64,000 bases of DNA from contig NZ_LBJC01000033.1 of assembly GCF_004114535.1 (NCBI RefSeq), positions 496,001 to 560,000 of the forward strand. The letters run 5' to 3'. This document shows, piece after piece, positions 54,306 through 62,859 of this stretch. The translations under genes were made by a program, and so were the position numbers. Positions within the stretch are counted from its first letter, which is position 1; each line of letters begins with the position of its first letter. The notes under the pieces are model-generated. The model was not told the DNA's origin. It ran no database searches and was given only the letters and a program-made list of their open reading frames with translations. Origin of the DNA: Bradyrhizobium nanningense (lineage in GTDB: Bacteria; Pseudomonadota; Alphaproteobacteria; Rhizobiales; Xanthobacteraceae).

Positions 54306-55283
54306 TCACATCTTCTTGTAGGCGTCGACGATCGCCTGACCATCGGCGCCGGCCTTCTTGAGCCAGTCGGCCGTGAGCTGTTCGCCGATCTTCTGGAATC
54401 CGGCCTTCAGCGCCGGGCTCGGCGGCTCGACATTCATGCCTTTTGCCTTGAGCTGGTCGAGGTACCAGGTGCTCTTGTCCTGCCAGGCCTTCCAGCCGCG
54501 GGTTTCCGCCGTTGCCGCCGCCTTGAGGATGGCCTCCTGGGTCGGCTTGTCGAGTGCGTCGAACGCGGCCTTGTTGACGAAGGTGTAGTCCTTGGGAATC
54601 CAGGCCTGCACGTCATAGAAATACTTCAGCGACTCCCAGGCCTTCGCGTCGTAGCCCGTGCCGCCCGACGACATGAAGGAGTTCACGACGCCGGTCGCCA
54701 GCGCCTGCGGCAGTTCAGCAGCCTGGATCGTGACCGACTGCGCGCCGACCAGTTCGCCGATGCGCGCGGTCCCGACGTTATAGGCGCGCCATTTCAGGCC
54801 CTTCATGTCCTCGATCGTGGCGAGTGGCTTGTTGACGTAGACGCCTTGCGGCGCCCACGGCACGACGAACAGCAGCTTGAGACCCTGCGCATCGAGCTTC
54901 TTGGCGATCGCGGGCTTGGAGGCCTGATACAGCTTCATCGCGTCGGGGAAGCTGGTTGCCAGGAACGGCACGACGTCGACGCCGAACAGCGGATCCTCGT
55001 TCTCGTGGATCGAGAGCAGCACTTCGCCCATCTGCGCCTGCCCGGTCACCACCGCGCGCTTGATGTCGGGTGCCTTGAACAGCGAAGCGCCGGGATGGAC
55101 CGTGATCTGCAGCTTGCCCGACGTTGCGGCTTCGACGTCCTTGGCGAAAGCGATCAGGTTTTCGGAGTGCGGATTGTCGGCGGGATAGGCCGCCGGCAGA
55201 TTCCATTTGGTCTGGGCCAAAGCGGGCGTTGCCGCGAGAATTGCGCAGGCAATCAGGCCCGCACCGATGCAACGAGACTTCAT
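54306..55283 (-). CDS. TRAP transporter substrate-binding protein (DctP family)
   Basis: Periplasmic solute receptor of 325 residues. The signal peptide covers 1-23 (ends ALAQ). The DctP fold shows WNLPAAYPADNPHSEN, LQITVHPGASLFKAPDIKRAV and, near residue 165, the ligand-binding Arg of GLKWRAYN. It is the third gene of a dctQ-dctM-dctP operon on the minus strand, 38 bases after dctM. It is unlike the protein at 48034, which has a Tat-type signal and a fused permease. The ligand is probably a carboxylate; identity unknown. Confidence 0.93.
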   Translation of the reverse strand: MKSRCIGAGLIACAILAATPALAQTKWNLPAAYPADNPHSENLIAFAKDVEAATSGKLQITVHPGASLFKAPDIKRAVVTGQAQMGEVLLSIHENEDPLFGVDVVPFLATSFPDAMKLYQASKPAIAKKLDAQGLKLLFVVPWAPQGVYVNKPLATIEDMKGLKWRAYNVGTARIGELVGAQSVTIQAAELPQALATGVVNSFMSSGGTGYDAKAWESLKYFYDVQAWIPKDYTFVNKAAFDALDKPTQEAILKAAATAETRGWKAWQDKSTWYLDQLKAKGMNVEPPSPALKAGFQKIGEQLTADWLKKAGADGQAIVDAYKKM

Positions 55284-55321
55284 TTAACTTCTCCTCCCGG
55301 TCAAATTGAAAGCGTGGCTTG

Positions 55322-56635
55322 TCAGTCTGGGAAAGCGAGCTTGGGCAGAAACATCACGATCTCAGGATATTCCGTGATGATGAACACGGAGGCGAGCAGC
55401 AGAACGAAGAACGGGAAGGCCGCCCGCGCGACGGTGAACGTGTCCCGTCCGCTCATGTTCTGGAGCACAAACAGATTGAAGCCGACCGGCGGGGTGATCT
55501 GCGCCATCTCGACATGGATGATGAGATAAACGCCGAACCAGACCAGATCGAGCCCGGCCTGCTTGACCATCGGCAGCACGATGACGGCGGTCAGGACGAT
55601 CATCGAGATGCCGTCGATCAGGCATCCCAGGATGATGTACATGACGCTGAGATAAAGCGCGAGCATCCCCGGTGTGAGCTGTTGCCCCTGAACCCAAGTG
55701 GCGAGTGCGGCCGGAATGCCCGTATAGGCCATTGCGGCCGTGGTGTAGGCCGCGCCTGCCAGGATCAGCATGATCATGCAGGTCAGGCGCGTCGCGCTCA
55801 TGATGCTCTCGAGAAAATTCTTGCGCGTGAGCGTGCCGCTCCACCAGGCCAGCAGCAATGCGCCGGTGACACCCCAGGCCGCGCATTCGGTTGCGGTCGC
55901 AAAGCCGAGCACGAGCGAGAGGAAGACCGCGAAGATCAGCAGCAGGCACGGCACGAGCTTGGAGGACTCCCGCAGCTTTTGGCGAAACGGCATCGGCGGA
56001 TCGCGCGGAGGAATCTTGCTGGGATTCAGCAGCGACCAGATGATGATGTAGCCGGAATAGAGCACCATCACGAGCACGCCCGGTAGGAATCCGCCAAGGA
56101 ACACCTGCAGCACGGAGACATTTGCCGTGACCGCGTAGACCACCATCGGGATCGAGGGTGGGATCAGCAGGCCGAGGGTGCCCGATCCTGCGAGCGAGCC
56201 CAGGCTCAAGCCTTTGTCATAGCCACGCTTGTCGAGCTCGGGCAGCGCGATCTTGCCGATCGTCGCGCAGGTCGCTGCCGAAGAACCCGACACCGCCGCG
56301 AAGATACCGCAGCCGATCACGTTGACATGGGTCAGGCGCCCAGGAAGCCACTGGACCCAGGGCGACAATCCCCGGAACATTTCTTCCGACAATTTGGTGC
56401 GGAAGAGGATTTCGCCCATCCAGATGAACAGCGGCAATGCGGCCAGCGTCCAGGACGCGCTTGCACTCCACGTGGTGGTCGCAAGCACTGCGCCGAGCGG
56501 CAGGCTGGTCGTCAGCGCCATCGCCACGAAGCCGACGAGACCGAGCGAGACCGCGATCCAGATCCCGCTGCCAAGCAGCAGGATCATGACGCCGAGCAGG
56601 ATGAAGGAGAGCTCGATCATGCCGAGATTGGCCAT
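55322..56635 (-). CDS. TRAP transporter large permease (DctM family)
   Basis: Inner-membrane permease of 437 residues with about 12 helices. Family markers are LPLFIWMGEILFRTKLSEEM, the GSSAATCATIGKIALPEL segment, GSGTLGLLIPPSIPMVVYAV and the C-terminal VEMAQITPPVGFNLFVLQ. ATG 56635 has GGAGG upstream and lies 2 bases after the dctQ stop; TTG 56641 is possible. It works with the small permease and the binding protein encoded beside it. Confidence 0.94.
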   Translation of the reverse strand: MANLGMIELSFILLGVMILLLGSGIWIAVSLGLVGFVAMALTTSLPLGAVLATTTWSASASWTLAALPLFIWMGEILFRTKLSEEMFRGLSPWVQWLPGRLTHVNVIGCGIFAAVSGSSAATCATIGKIALPELDKRGYDKGLSLGSLAGSGTLGLLIPPSIPMVVYAVTANVSVLQVFLGGFLPGVLVMVLYSGYIIIWSLLNPSKIPPRDPPMPFRQKLRESSKLVPCLLLIFAVFLSLVLGFATATECAAWGVTGALLLAWWSGTLTRKNFLESIMSATRLTCMIMLILAGAAYTTAAMAYTGIPAALATWVQGQQLTPGMLALYLSVMYIILGCLIDGISMIVLTAVIVLPMVKQAGLDLVWFGVYLIIHVEMAQITPPVGFNLFVLQNMSGRDTFTVARAAFPFFVLLLASVFIITEYPEIVMFLPKLAFPD

Positions 56636-56637
56636 GG

Positions 56638-57219
56638 TCAACCTCCGCCGCCCTGCGAGATGCGCTCGATGAATTCGTCCGGCGTTTCGTCCGGCGAGCC
56701 CAGCTCGTAGCTCGGCCGGTTGCCGACGACGACGTTGACCATCTCGTCGATGAGCGCGATCGACAAGATCGCAAGACCGCCGGCGAAACCGAGCTGGGGA
56801 ATCCAGAGCGGAAGCGCGACCACGCCCTGCGCCACATCGTTGAAGCGCCAGGAATCATAGGTCATCTGCACGGCATATCGGGTAAAATAGAGGATGAAGG
56901 CGGTGGCGATACCCAGCGCCACGATCTCAGCGATCTGCTTGGTCCGCCCGTGCAGCCGTTCCAGCAGCAGGCCGACGCGGATCATCTCTCCCCGTTTGAA
57001 GGTATGGGCAAGGCCTAGGAAAGCCATCGCGGCCATGCACCAGGACGCGAAATCATCGCCGGCGGGAATGTTGATCGCAAATTGGCGCCCGACCGACATG
57101 ACCATCATGATTGCAAAGATCGCAACCAGGAAGATGCCGGCGGCGTAGCCTGCCCCGAGATAAAGGAGATCGAGCGCGCGGCGCAGCAATCCCCCAGCCG
57201 TTACGTCGTCCCCTGTCAC
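56638..57219 (-). CDS. TRAP transporter small permease (DctQ family)
   Basis: Inner-membrane protein of 193 residues with four helices (near 22-45, 57-78, 98-118 and 140-165). The region SVGRQFAINIPAGDDFASWCMAAMAFLG corresponds to the DctQ signature. It starts with GTG 57219 after GGGGAT. It is the first gene of the dctQMP operon; the 180-base gap upstream holds its promoter and the terminator of the preceding operon. The last 25 residues are a polar cytoplasmic tail. Confidence 0.92.
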   Translation of the reverse strand: MTGDDVTAGGLLRRALDLLYLGAGYAAGIFLVAIFAIMMVMSVGRQFAINIPAGDDFASWCMAAMAFLGLAHTFKRGEMIRVGLLLERLHGRTKQIAEIVALGIATAFILYFTRYAVQMTYDSWRFNDVAQGVVALPLWIPQLGFAGGLAILSIALIDEMVNVVVGNRPSYELGSPDETPDEFIERISQGGGG

Positions 57220-57376
57220 ACCATCCCCATCATCGCACGAGGCGATTCAGCCGACTCCGACGTTCACAAATCGCTCGTCGCAGATCCTGGCTCAACATCG
57301 CCCTTGGCCAACGCCCTGTCTTTCAGACGTTAGATCAACATGATGCAGCCGATGCAAGCAAGGACTATGCCTGCCC

Positions 57377-57395
57377 GCGGCGGAATTTCCACCGC
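57377..57395 (-). terminator. Hairpin after the MBL hydrolase gene
   Basis: GCGGCGG (57377-57383) pairs with CCACCGC (57389-57395, one G-T pair) around a 5-base loop, only 5 bases past the stop of the MBL gene. No T-run follows, so it may be a weak intrinsic terminator or a messenger-stabilising hairpin. Confidence 0.35.
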
Positions 57396-57399
57396 AGGT

Positions 57400-58197
57400 T
57401 CAATGCGTCTCCAGGCGCAGCCCGTCAAAGGCGGGCACGACGCCCGCGGGCAGCGATTGCCGGATCACCTCGTAATCGACGTCGGCGGTCATGTTGGTGA
57501 TGACCGCACGCTTCGGCTTGAACCGTTCGATCCAGGACAGCGCGTCGTTGATGCTGAAATGGCTGACATGGCTGGTGTAGCGCAGGCCGTCGACGATCCA
57601 GAGGTCCAGATTTTCCAGCGCGCCCCAGCTCTCGCGCGGGATGTCGTTTAGGTCGGGTGTGTAGGCTGCATCCCCGATGCGATAGCCGAGTGCGGGAATG
57701 TTGCCATGCTGCACCAGAAAGGCCGTCATCGTCACCGCGCCCCCCTTCCCCAGGATGGTCTGGCTTTCGCCCGCCTCGATTGAATGCCGCGTCAGGATCG
57801 GCGGATAGTCGCTGCCCTCCGGCGAGATGAAGCAATAGGAGAACCGCGACAGGATGTCCTTGGCGGTCGACTGGTTGAAATAGGCCGGGATGCGGCGGCG
57901 CATGTGCATCACGACCGGACGCAAATCGTCCATGCCGTGGGTCTGATCGGCGTGCTCATGCGTCAGGAACACCGCGTCGATGTGATCGACATTGGTCGAG
58001 AGCAATTGCTCGCGCAAGTCCGGCGAGGTGTCGATCACGATGCGCGTGGTGCCGTGCTCGGAGGTCCGTTCGACCAGCAGCGAGCAGCGGCGACGGCGGT
58101 TCTTGGGATTGTTGGGATCGCAGGCGCCCCAGCCGAGCGCCGGGCGCGGCACGCCGGCGGAGGAGCCGCAGCCCAGGATCGTCATCGTCAGCGTCAT
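57400..58197 (-). CDS. MBL-fold metal-dependent hydrolase (PhnP-like)
   Basis: 265-residue metallo-beta-lactamase-fold enzyme related to PhnP and RNase Z, probably a phosphodiesterase. The N-terminus TILGCGSSAGVPRP and the metal motif THEHADQTHG (His80, His82, Asp84) are those of this subgroup, in which Gln replaces the His of the general HxHxDH motif. Further ligands are likely in HGNIPALGYR and ITNMTADVDYE. It starts 13 bases after tatD and is the last gene of the dacC-tmk-holB-metG-tatD run, an order I know from many alphaproteobacteria. Exact substrate unknown. Confidence 0.88.
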   Translation of the reverse strand: MTLTMTILGCGSSAGVPRPALGWGACDPNNPKNRRRRCSLLVERTSEHGTTRIVIDTSPDLREQLLSTNVDHIDAVFLTHEHADQTHGMDDLRPVVMHMRRRIPAYFNQSTAKDILSRFSYCFISPEGSDYPPILTRHSIEAGESQTILGKGGAVTMTAFLVQHGNIPALGYRIGDAAYTPDLNDIPRESWGALENLDLWIVDGLRYTSHVSHFSINDALSWIERFKPKRAVITNMTADVDYEVIRQSLPAGVVPAFDGLRLETH

Positions 58198-58210
58198 GCG
58201 GCTCCCAATT

Positions 58211-58987
58211 TCAAGCTTTCACTTTCGAGAACAGGCGGAAGAAGTTTTCGCTGGTTTGACGCGAGATCTCGTCAAACGACACACCGCGCGTCTCGGCCAG
58301 CACCTTTGCGACCTCGACCACATAAGCGGGCTCGTTGCGTTTGCCGCGGAACTTGCCCGGCGCAAGATAGGGCGAGTCGGTTTCGACCAGGATGCGGTCC
58401 GACGGCAGTTCGGCGGCAAGCGCGCGCAAGGTCTCCGACTTCTTGAAGGTCAGGATTCCCGTGAAACCAATATAGAGCCCGAGCGATACCGCCTTCAGCG
58501 CCAGTTCGCGCCCGCCTGTATAGCAATGCAGCACGGCGCGAAACGATCCGCGTGCCGCCTCGTCTTCCAGGATGCGGGCGCAGTCCTCGTCGGCTTCGCG
58601 GGTGTGGATCACGAGCGGCAGGCCGGTGGCGCGAGCGGCGGCGATGTGGGCGCGAAAGCCCCTCGCCTGCGCCTCTGGCGAGCCGTTGTCGTAGAAATAG
58701 TCGAGCCCGGCCTCGCCGAGCGCAACGACTTTGGGATGCTGCGTCAACGCAATCAGTTCGCCCGATGCGATACCGTCCTCCTCATCCGCATGGTGCGGAT
58801 GGGTGCCGACCGAGCAGTAGACGTCGTCATAGCGTTCGGCGATGGCGAGAAGCTGATTCAGCTTTCGAACCCGAGTCGAGATCGTGACCATGCGCCCGAT
58901 CCCGGCCGCGCGTGCCCGCGATACGATCCCGTCGAGATCTTCCGCAAAGTCCGGAAAATCCAGATGGCAATGGCTGTCGACCAGCAT
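58211..58987 (-). CDS. TatD-family metal-dependent hydrolase (DNase)
   Basis: 258-residue TIM-barrel hydrolase of the TatD group, with DNase and nucleic-acid repair roles reported for relatives. Metal ligands are HCHLD (6-10), Glu in ALGEAGLDY, His in VIHTREADED and LHCYTGG, and Asp in VETDSPYLAP. It lies 12 bases after metG, the usual neighbour in many bacteria. The length is standard. Confidence 0.94.
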   Translation of the reverse strand: MLVDSHCHLDFPDFAEDLDGIVSRARAAGIGRMVTISTRVRKLNQLLAIAERYDDVYCSVGTHPHHADEEDGIASGELIALTQHPKVVALGEAGLDYFYDNGSPEAQARGFRAHIAAARATGLPLVIHTREADEDCARILEDEAARGSFRAVLHCYTGGRELALKAVSLGLYIGFTGILTFKKSETLRALAAELPSDRILVETDSPYLAPGKFRGKRNEPAYVVEVAKVLAETRGVSFDEISRQTSENFFRLFSKVKA

Positions 58988-58999
58988 CGGCGAATGCCT

Positions 59000-61018
59000 C
59001 TAAGCCGCCGGCTCAATGTAGCGCGGGAACGCCGGCGTCGGAGCCGGCAGCGTCGAGCCGGGCGCGATGCGTTTAGCCCCGCCGAGCATGCCGAAGCTGC
59101 GCTCGTCCTCGGGGATGCCGAGGCTGTCGAGCAGCTTGCTAGAAGCCGCCGGCATCGCGGGCTGAGCCAGGATCGCGATCTGGCGCACGACCTCGGAGGT
59201 GACGTAGAGCACCGTCTTCTGCCTGGCCGGATCGGTCTTGGCGAGCGCCCACGGCGCCTCGCCCGCGAAATAGCGGTTGGCCTCCGCGACCACGGCCCAG
59301 ACGGCGTTGAGCCATTGATGGATCTGCTGCGTCGCCATGGCCTCGCGTGACGCGGCTACCATGCCGTCGGCCATCGACAGGATCGCCTTGTCGTTGTCGC
59401 TGAACTCGCTGGGCTCGGGCAGCACGCCGCCAAGCTGCTTGGCGATCATCGACAGCGAGCGTTGCGCCAGGTTACCGAGATCGTTGGCGAGGTCCGCGTT
59501 GATGCGCGCGACGATGGCTTCGTGGTTGTAATTGCCGTCCTGTCCGAACGGCACCTCGCGCAGGAAGAAATAGCGCATCTGGTCGACGCCATACTGGTCG
59601 GCGAGGTTGAAGGGATCGACGACGTTGCCGACCGACTTCGACATCTTCTCGCCCCTGTTGAACAGGAAGCCGTGGGCATAGACCCGCTTCGGCAGCGGGA
59701 TTCCGGCCGACAGCAGGAACGCCGGCCAGTAGACCGCGTGGAAACGGATGATGTCCTTGCCGATGATGTGCACGTCGGCCGGCCAGTAACGCCAGTTCTT
59801 GTCGCTCTCATCGGGGAAGCCGACGCCGGTGATGTAGTTGGTCAGCGCGTCGACCCAGACATACATTACGTGCTCTTCGTCGCCGGGCACCTTCACCCCC
59901 CAGTCGAACGTCGTGCGTGAGATCGAGAGATCGCGGAGACCGCCCTTGACGAAACTCATTACTTCGTTGCGGCGCGAGTCCGGGCCGATGAAATCGGGGT
60001 GGTCCGCGTACAGCTTGAGCAGCTTGTCCTGATAGGCCGACAGGCGGAAGAAGTAGCTCTTCTCCTCGACCCATTCGACCGGCGTGCCCTGCGGTCCTAA
60101 CCGCACGCCGTCATCGTTCAGGCGCGTCTCGTCCTCGGCGTAATAGGCCTCGTCGCGCACCGAATACCAGCCGGCATAGGTGTCGGCATAGATGTCGCCG
60201 TTCGCCTCCATGCGCCGCCAGATCTCCTGGCTGGAGCGATGATGCTGCTCCTCGGTGGTGCGGATGAAGCGGTCGAACGACACGTTCAGACGCTCGTCCA
60301 TCTCCTTGAAGCGGCCGGCATTGCGGCTGGCGAGCGCGGAGACGGACATGTTCTCACCGGCCGCGGTCTGGACCATTTTCTGGCCGTGCTCGTCGGTCCC
60401 GGTCAGGAAGAACACGTCCTTGCCGTCGAGCCGCGCAAAGCGCGCCAGCACGTCGGTCGCAATCGCCTCATAGGCGTGGCCGATATGCGGGCTGCCGTTG
60501 GGATAGGCGATCGCGGTCGTGATGTAGAAGACGTTGTCGCGCGCGGGGGCGGCAACGGGCGCTGCAGCCTTTGGTGCAGCTACGGGCGCCGGAGCTTGCG
60601 GAGCTGCGGGGGCCTTCGGCGCGCGCGGTGCCTTCGGCTTCGCAGCTTTCGGCGGCGCAACGACGGGAGCCGGCGCCGCGATCACAGCTGGCGGTGTTAC
60701 CCTGACCTTCTCGGCCACCTTCTTCGCCGGAATCGTGGTTGGCTTCTTGGTTGGTTTTTTGGCTGGCTTCTTGGTCGCTTTCTTCACCGCCTTCTTGGCG
60801 ACGACCTGCTTCTTCGCGGCCTTCTTGCCGACCTTCTTTGTCGTCTTCGCGGCGCTCTTCTTCACGCCCTTCTTGGCGGCAGTCTTCTTCGACTTCGCGG
60901 CCTTCTTGACGTTCTTGGCAGCTTTGCGCGCACGCGCCTTCACAGCCGTCTTTGCGGCCTTCTTCGCAGCCTTCTTGCGGCCCTTGCCTTTAGCGGTTTT
61001 CTTAGCTCGCGTTGCCAC
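59000..61018 (-). CDS. metG: Methionyl-tRNA synthetase with long Lys/Ala/Pro-rich N-terminal extension
   Basis: Charges tRNA-Met. Residues 1-100 are histone-like: 40 are Lys, most of the rest Ala, and none is Asp or Glu. Residues 101-160 form a Pro/Ala-rich linker. The catalytic core starts at 161, with HIGH as PHIGHAYE (178-181), GTDEHGQKM, and KMSKS near 457 (RGEKMSKSVGN). The zinc-knuckle cysteines are missing, as in the zinc-free subgroup. The core ends without the EMAP-like tRNA-binding domain found at the C-terminus of many MetRS. GTG 61018 is supported by AAAGGA upstream and by the protein start MATRAKK; upstream codons lack coding character. holB lies 109 bases upstream. Confidence 0.95.
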   Translation of the reverse strand: MATRAKKTAKGKGRKKAAKKAAKTAVKARARKAAKNVKKAAKSKKTAAKKGVKKSAAKTTKKVGKKAAKKQVVAKKAVKKATKKPAKKPTKKPTTIPAKKVAEKVRVTPPAVIAAPAPVVAPPKAAKPKAPRAPKAPAAPQAPAPVAAPKAAAPVAAPARDNVFYITTAIAYPNGSPHIGHAYEAIATDVLARFARLDGKDVFFLTGTDEHGQKMVQTAAGENMSVSALASRNAGRFKEMDERLNVSFDRFIRTTEEQHHRSSQEIWRRMEANGDIYADTYAGWYSVRDEAYYAEDETRLNDDGVRLGPQGTPVEWVEEKSYFFRLSAYQDKLLKLYADHPDFIGPDSRRNEVMSFVKGGLRDLSISRTTFDWGVKVPGDEEHVMYVWVDALTNYITGVGFPDESDKNWRYWPADVHIIGKDIIRFHAVYWPAFLLSAGIPLPKRVYAHGFLFNRGEKMSKSVGNVVDPFNLADQYGVDQMRYFFLREVPFGQDGNYNHEAIVARINADLANDLGNLAQRSLSMIAKQLGGVLPEPSEFSDNDKAILSMADGMVAASREAMATQQIHQWLNAVWAVVAEANRYFAGEAPWALAKTDPARQKTVLYVTSEVVRQIAILAQPAMPAASSKLLDSLGIPEDERSFGMLGGAKRIAPGSTLPAPTPAFPRYIEPAA

Positions 61019-61127
61019 GACGAATTCCTTTACCGGCTTCTCAAAATTTTGGAAACGAACCTGCGTCAGGTCGTTGTCTGCGCATGACCCTTTCGGAAAA
61101 CCGCTGCGCACCTTTCCGGATCATGCT

Positions 61128-62174
61128 CTAGCGCGTTGCGTCCGCCAGCCAGCCGAACACCGAGAAAACCAAGGGCTTGCGCTCCAGATTGTAGGTTTCG
61201 GTGTCGCGCGCGGCGCGGACGATCTTTTCCCATACCTCGCTTAAGCGCGCAAGGCGCGGCAGGTTCTGGTTGGCATTGGCCTCGTCCGCATGCAGCCGTT
61301 CCGCGATCCAGCGATCGATTCCGTCGATGAAGGCGGCGAGCGCGACGCGGTCGCTGGCGCCGAGCGAATCGCCGAGCGTGTGCAACTCGCGCGGATCGAC
61401 CTGTGGCAGGCGCGCAAGCAGCGCGGCCGTGCGCTGCTGGAGCTTCAGCGCATCACCGCCGAGCAGTGTCAGGGCCCGTGCAACGCTGCCCTCGGAGGCC
61501 TCCGCCGCCTCGCGTAGCGCAGGATCGTCCGGATCGAGCTCGGCGGCCGCAGCCGCAGCCCCGATCACATCATCCGTGGCCAGCGGCCGCAGGCGCAACT
61601 TGCGGCAGCGCGACTGGATCGTGGCGAGCACGCGTGCGGGCGCATGGCTCACCAGGAGGAATAGCGATTGCTGCGGCGGCTCCTCGAGGATCTTCAGCAG
61701 CGCGTTGGCCGCGTTCGGATTGAGCTCGTCGACGGTGTCGACGATGCAGACACGCCAGCCTTCGACCGCCGCGGTCGAGCCGAAGAAGCCGATCGTCTCG
61801 CGCGTCTCATCCACCGTGATCACGGTACGCATCACGCCGCGGTCGTTGGCGGTACGCTCCAGCGTCAAGAGGCCGCCATGCGAGCAGGCCGCCACCTGTC
61901 GCGCCACGGCGTCATCCGGATCGATCGCAAGGTCTTGGGCGCTCTGCACGGCGGGCGCCAGCGGCTGGCCATGAGCGAGCACGAAGCGCGCCATGCGGTA
62001 GGCCAGCGTCGCCTTGCCGATCCCTTGCGGCCCGCCGATCAGCCAGGCATGCGGAATCCGCCCGCTCCGATAGGCCGTCAGCAACGCCGCCTCGGCCTCG
62101 CGATGGCCGAACAGCCTCGATGTCTCGCGCGGATGCGGAATGGCGCTTTCGCGCTCGGTCTGACGCCGGCTCAT
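61128..62174 (-). CDS. holB: DNA polymerase III delta' subunit (HolB)
   Basis: Clamp-loader subunit of 348 residues. The AAA+ domain has Walker A GGPQGIGKAT (about 47-56), the ELNPNAANALLKILEEPP stretch and the SRC motif (IQSRCRKLRL), followed by the helical clamp-loader domain. There is no zinc-binding Cys cluster between Walker A and B, as in other delta' proteins of this class. ATG 62174 overlaps the tmk stop (ATGA), so the two are coupled, a standard tmk-holB arrangement. Confidence 0.95.
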   Translation of the reverse strand: MSRRQTERESAIPHPRETSRLFGHREAEAALLTAYRSGRIPHAWLIGGPQGIGKATLAYRMARFVLAHGQPLAPAVQSAQDLAIDPDDAVARQVAACSHGGLLTLERTANDRGVMRTVITVDETRETIGFFGSTAAVEGWRVCIVDTVDELNPNAANALLKILEEPPQQSLFLLVSHAPARVLATIQSRCRKLRLRPLATDDVIGAAAAAAELDPDDPALREAAEASEGSVARALTLLGGDALKLQQRTAALLARLPQVDPRELHTLGDSLGASDRVALAAFIDGIDRWIAERLHADEANANQNLPRLARLSEVWEKIVRAARDTETYNLERKPLVFSVFGWLADATR

Positions 62175-62857
62175 GCGGAAACCACCGAGGCTGGTGTCGG
62201 CAGGAGACGATCGCGCAGCGCCGCCCAGACTCGGGCCGCGACCGTATCAGGGTCGGAATTGGCGTCGATCAGCACGCAGCGCGCCGGATCGTCCGCAGCG
62301 ATCTTGCGATAGGCCTCGCGCAGGCTCTGGTGAAAGCTGAGCTGCTCGCTCTCGAACCGGTCGGGCGTGCCGTTGCCGCGGCGCGAGGCGGCGCGCTGCA
62401 GGCCGATCTCGACCGGCAGGTCGAGGATGATGGTGAGGTCCGGTTTGAGGTCGCCGATCGTGACCCGCTGCATCGCGTTGATCAGGCCTTCAGGCACGCG
62501 GCCGAGGCTGCCCTGATAGGCCCGCGTCGAATCCGCGAACCGGTCGCACAGCACCCAGGTGCCCTGGTTGAGCGCTGGCAGGATCACGGTGCGGACATGA
62601 TCATCGCGCGCGGCGGCAAACAGCAGCGTCTCCGCCTCGGGACCGAGCAGCTTGCCCATGCCCGACAGCACCAGATGGCGCATGATCTCGGCGCCCGGCG
62701 AGCCGCCCGGCTCTCGGGTGACGCGGATGCGGAGCTTGGCCGCCTTGAGGCGGTCGGCGAGCTTCTTGATCTGGGTCGACTTGCCCGTGCCCTCGCCGCC
62801 TTCAAAGGTGATGAAGCGTCCGCGTCCGGACGGCCGCTGTAGCGCGCTCTCACTCAT
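62171..62857 (-). CDS. tmk: Thymidylate kinase
   Basis: 228-residue kinase that phosphorylates dTMP to dTDP. The P-loop is FEGGEGTGKST (about 18-28), followed by TREPGGSPGAE, the DR motif CDRFADSTRAYQG and a LID region with QRAASRRGN. The Arg in the LID and plain P-loop fit type II (E. coli-like). It lies 2 bases after the dacC-type gene and overlaps holB. Confidence 0.97.
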   Translation of the reverse strand: MSESALQRPSGRGRFITFEGGEGTGKSTQIKKLADRLKAAKLRIRVTREPGGSPGAEIMRHLVLSGMGKLLGPEAETLLFAAARDDHVRTVILPALNQGTWVLCDRFADSTRAYQGSLGRVPEGLINAMQRVTIGDLKPDLTIILDLPVEIGLQRAASRRGNGTPDRFESEQLSFHQSLREAYRKIAADDPARCVLIDANSDPDTVAARVWAALRDRLLPTPASVVSA

Positions 62858-62859
62858 GA

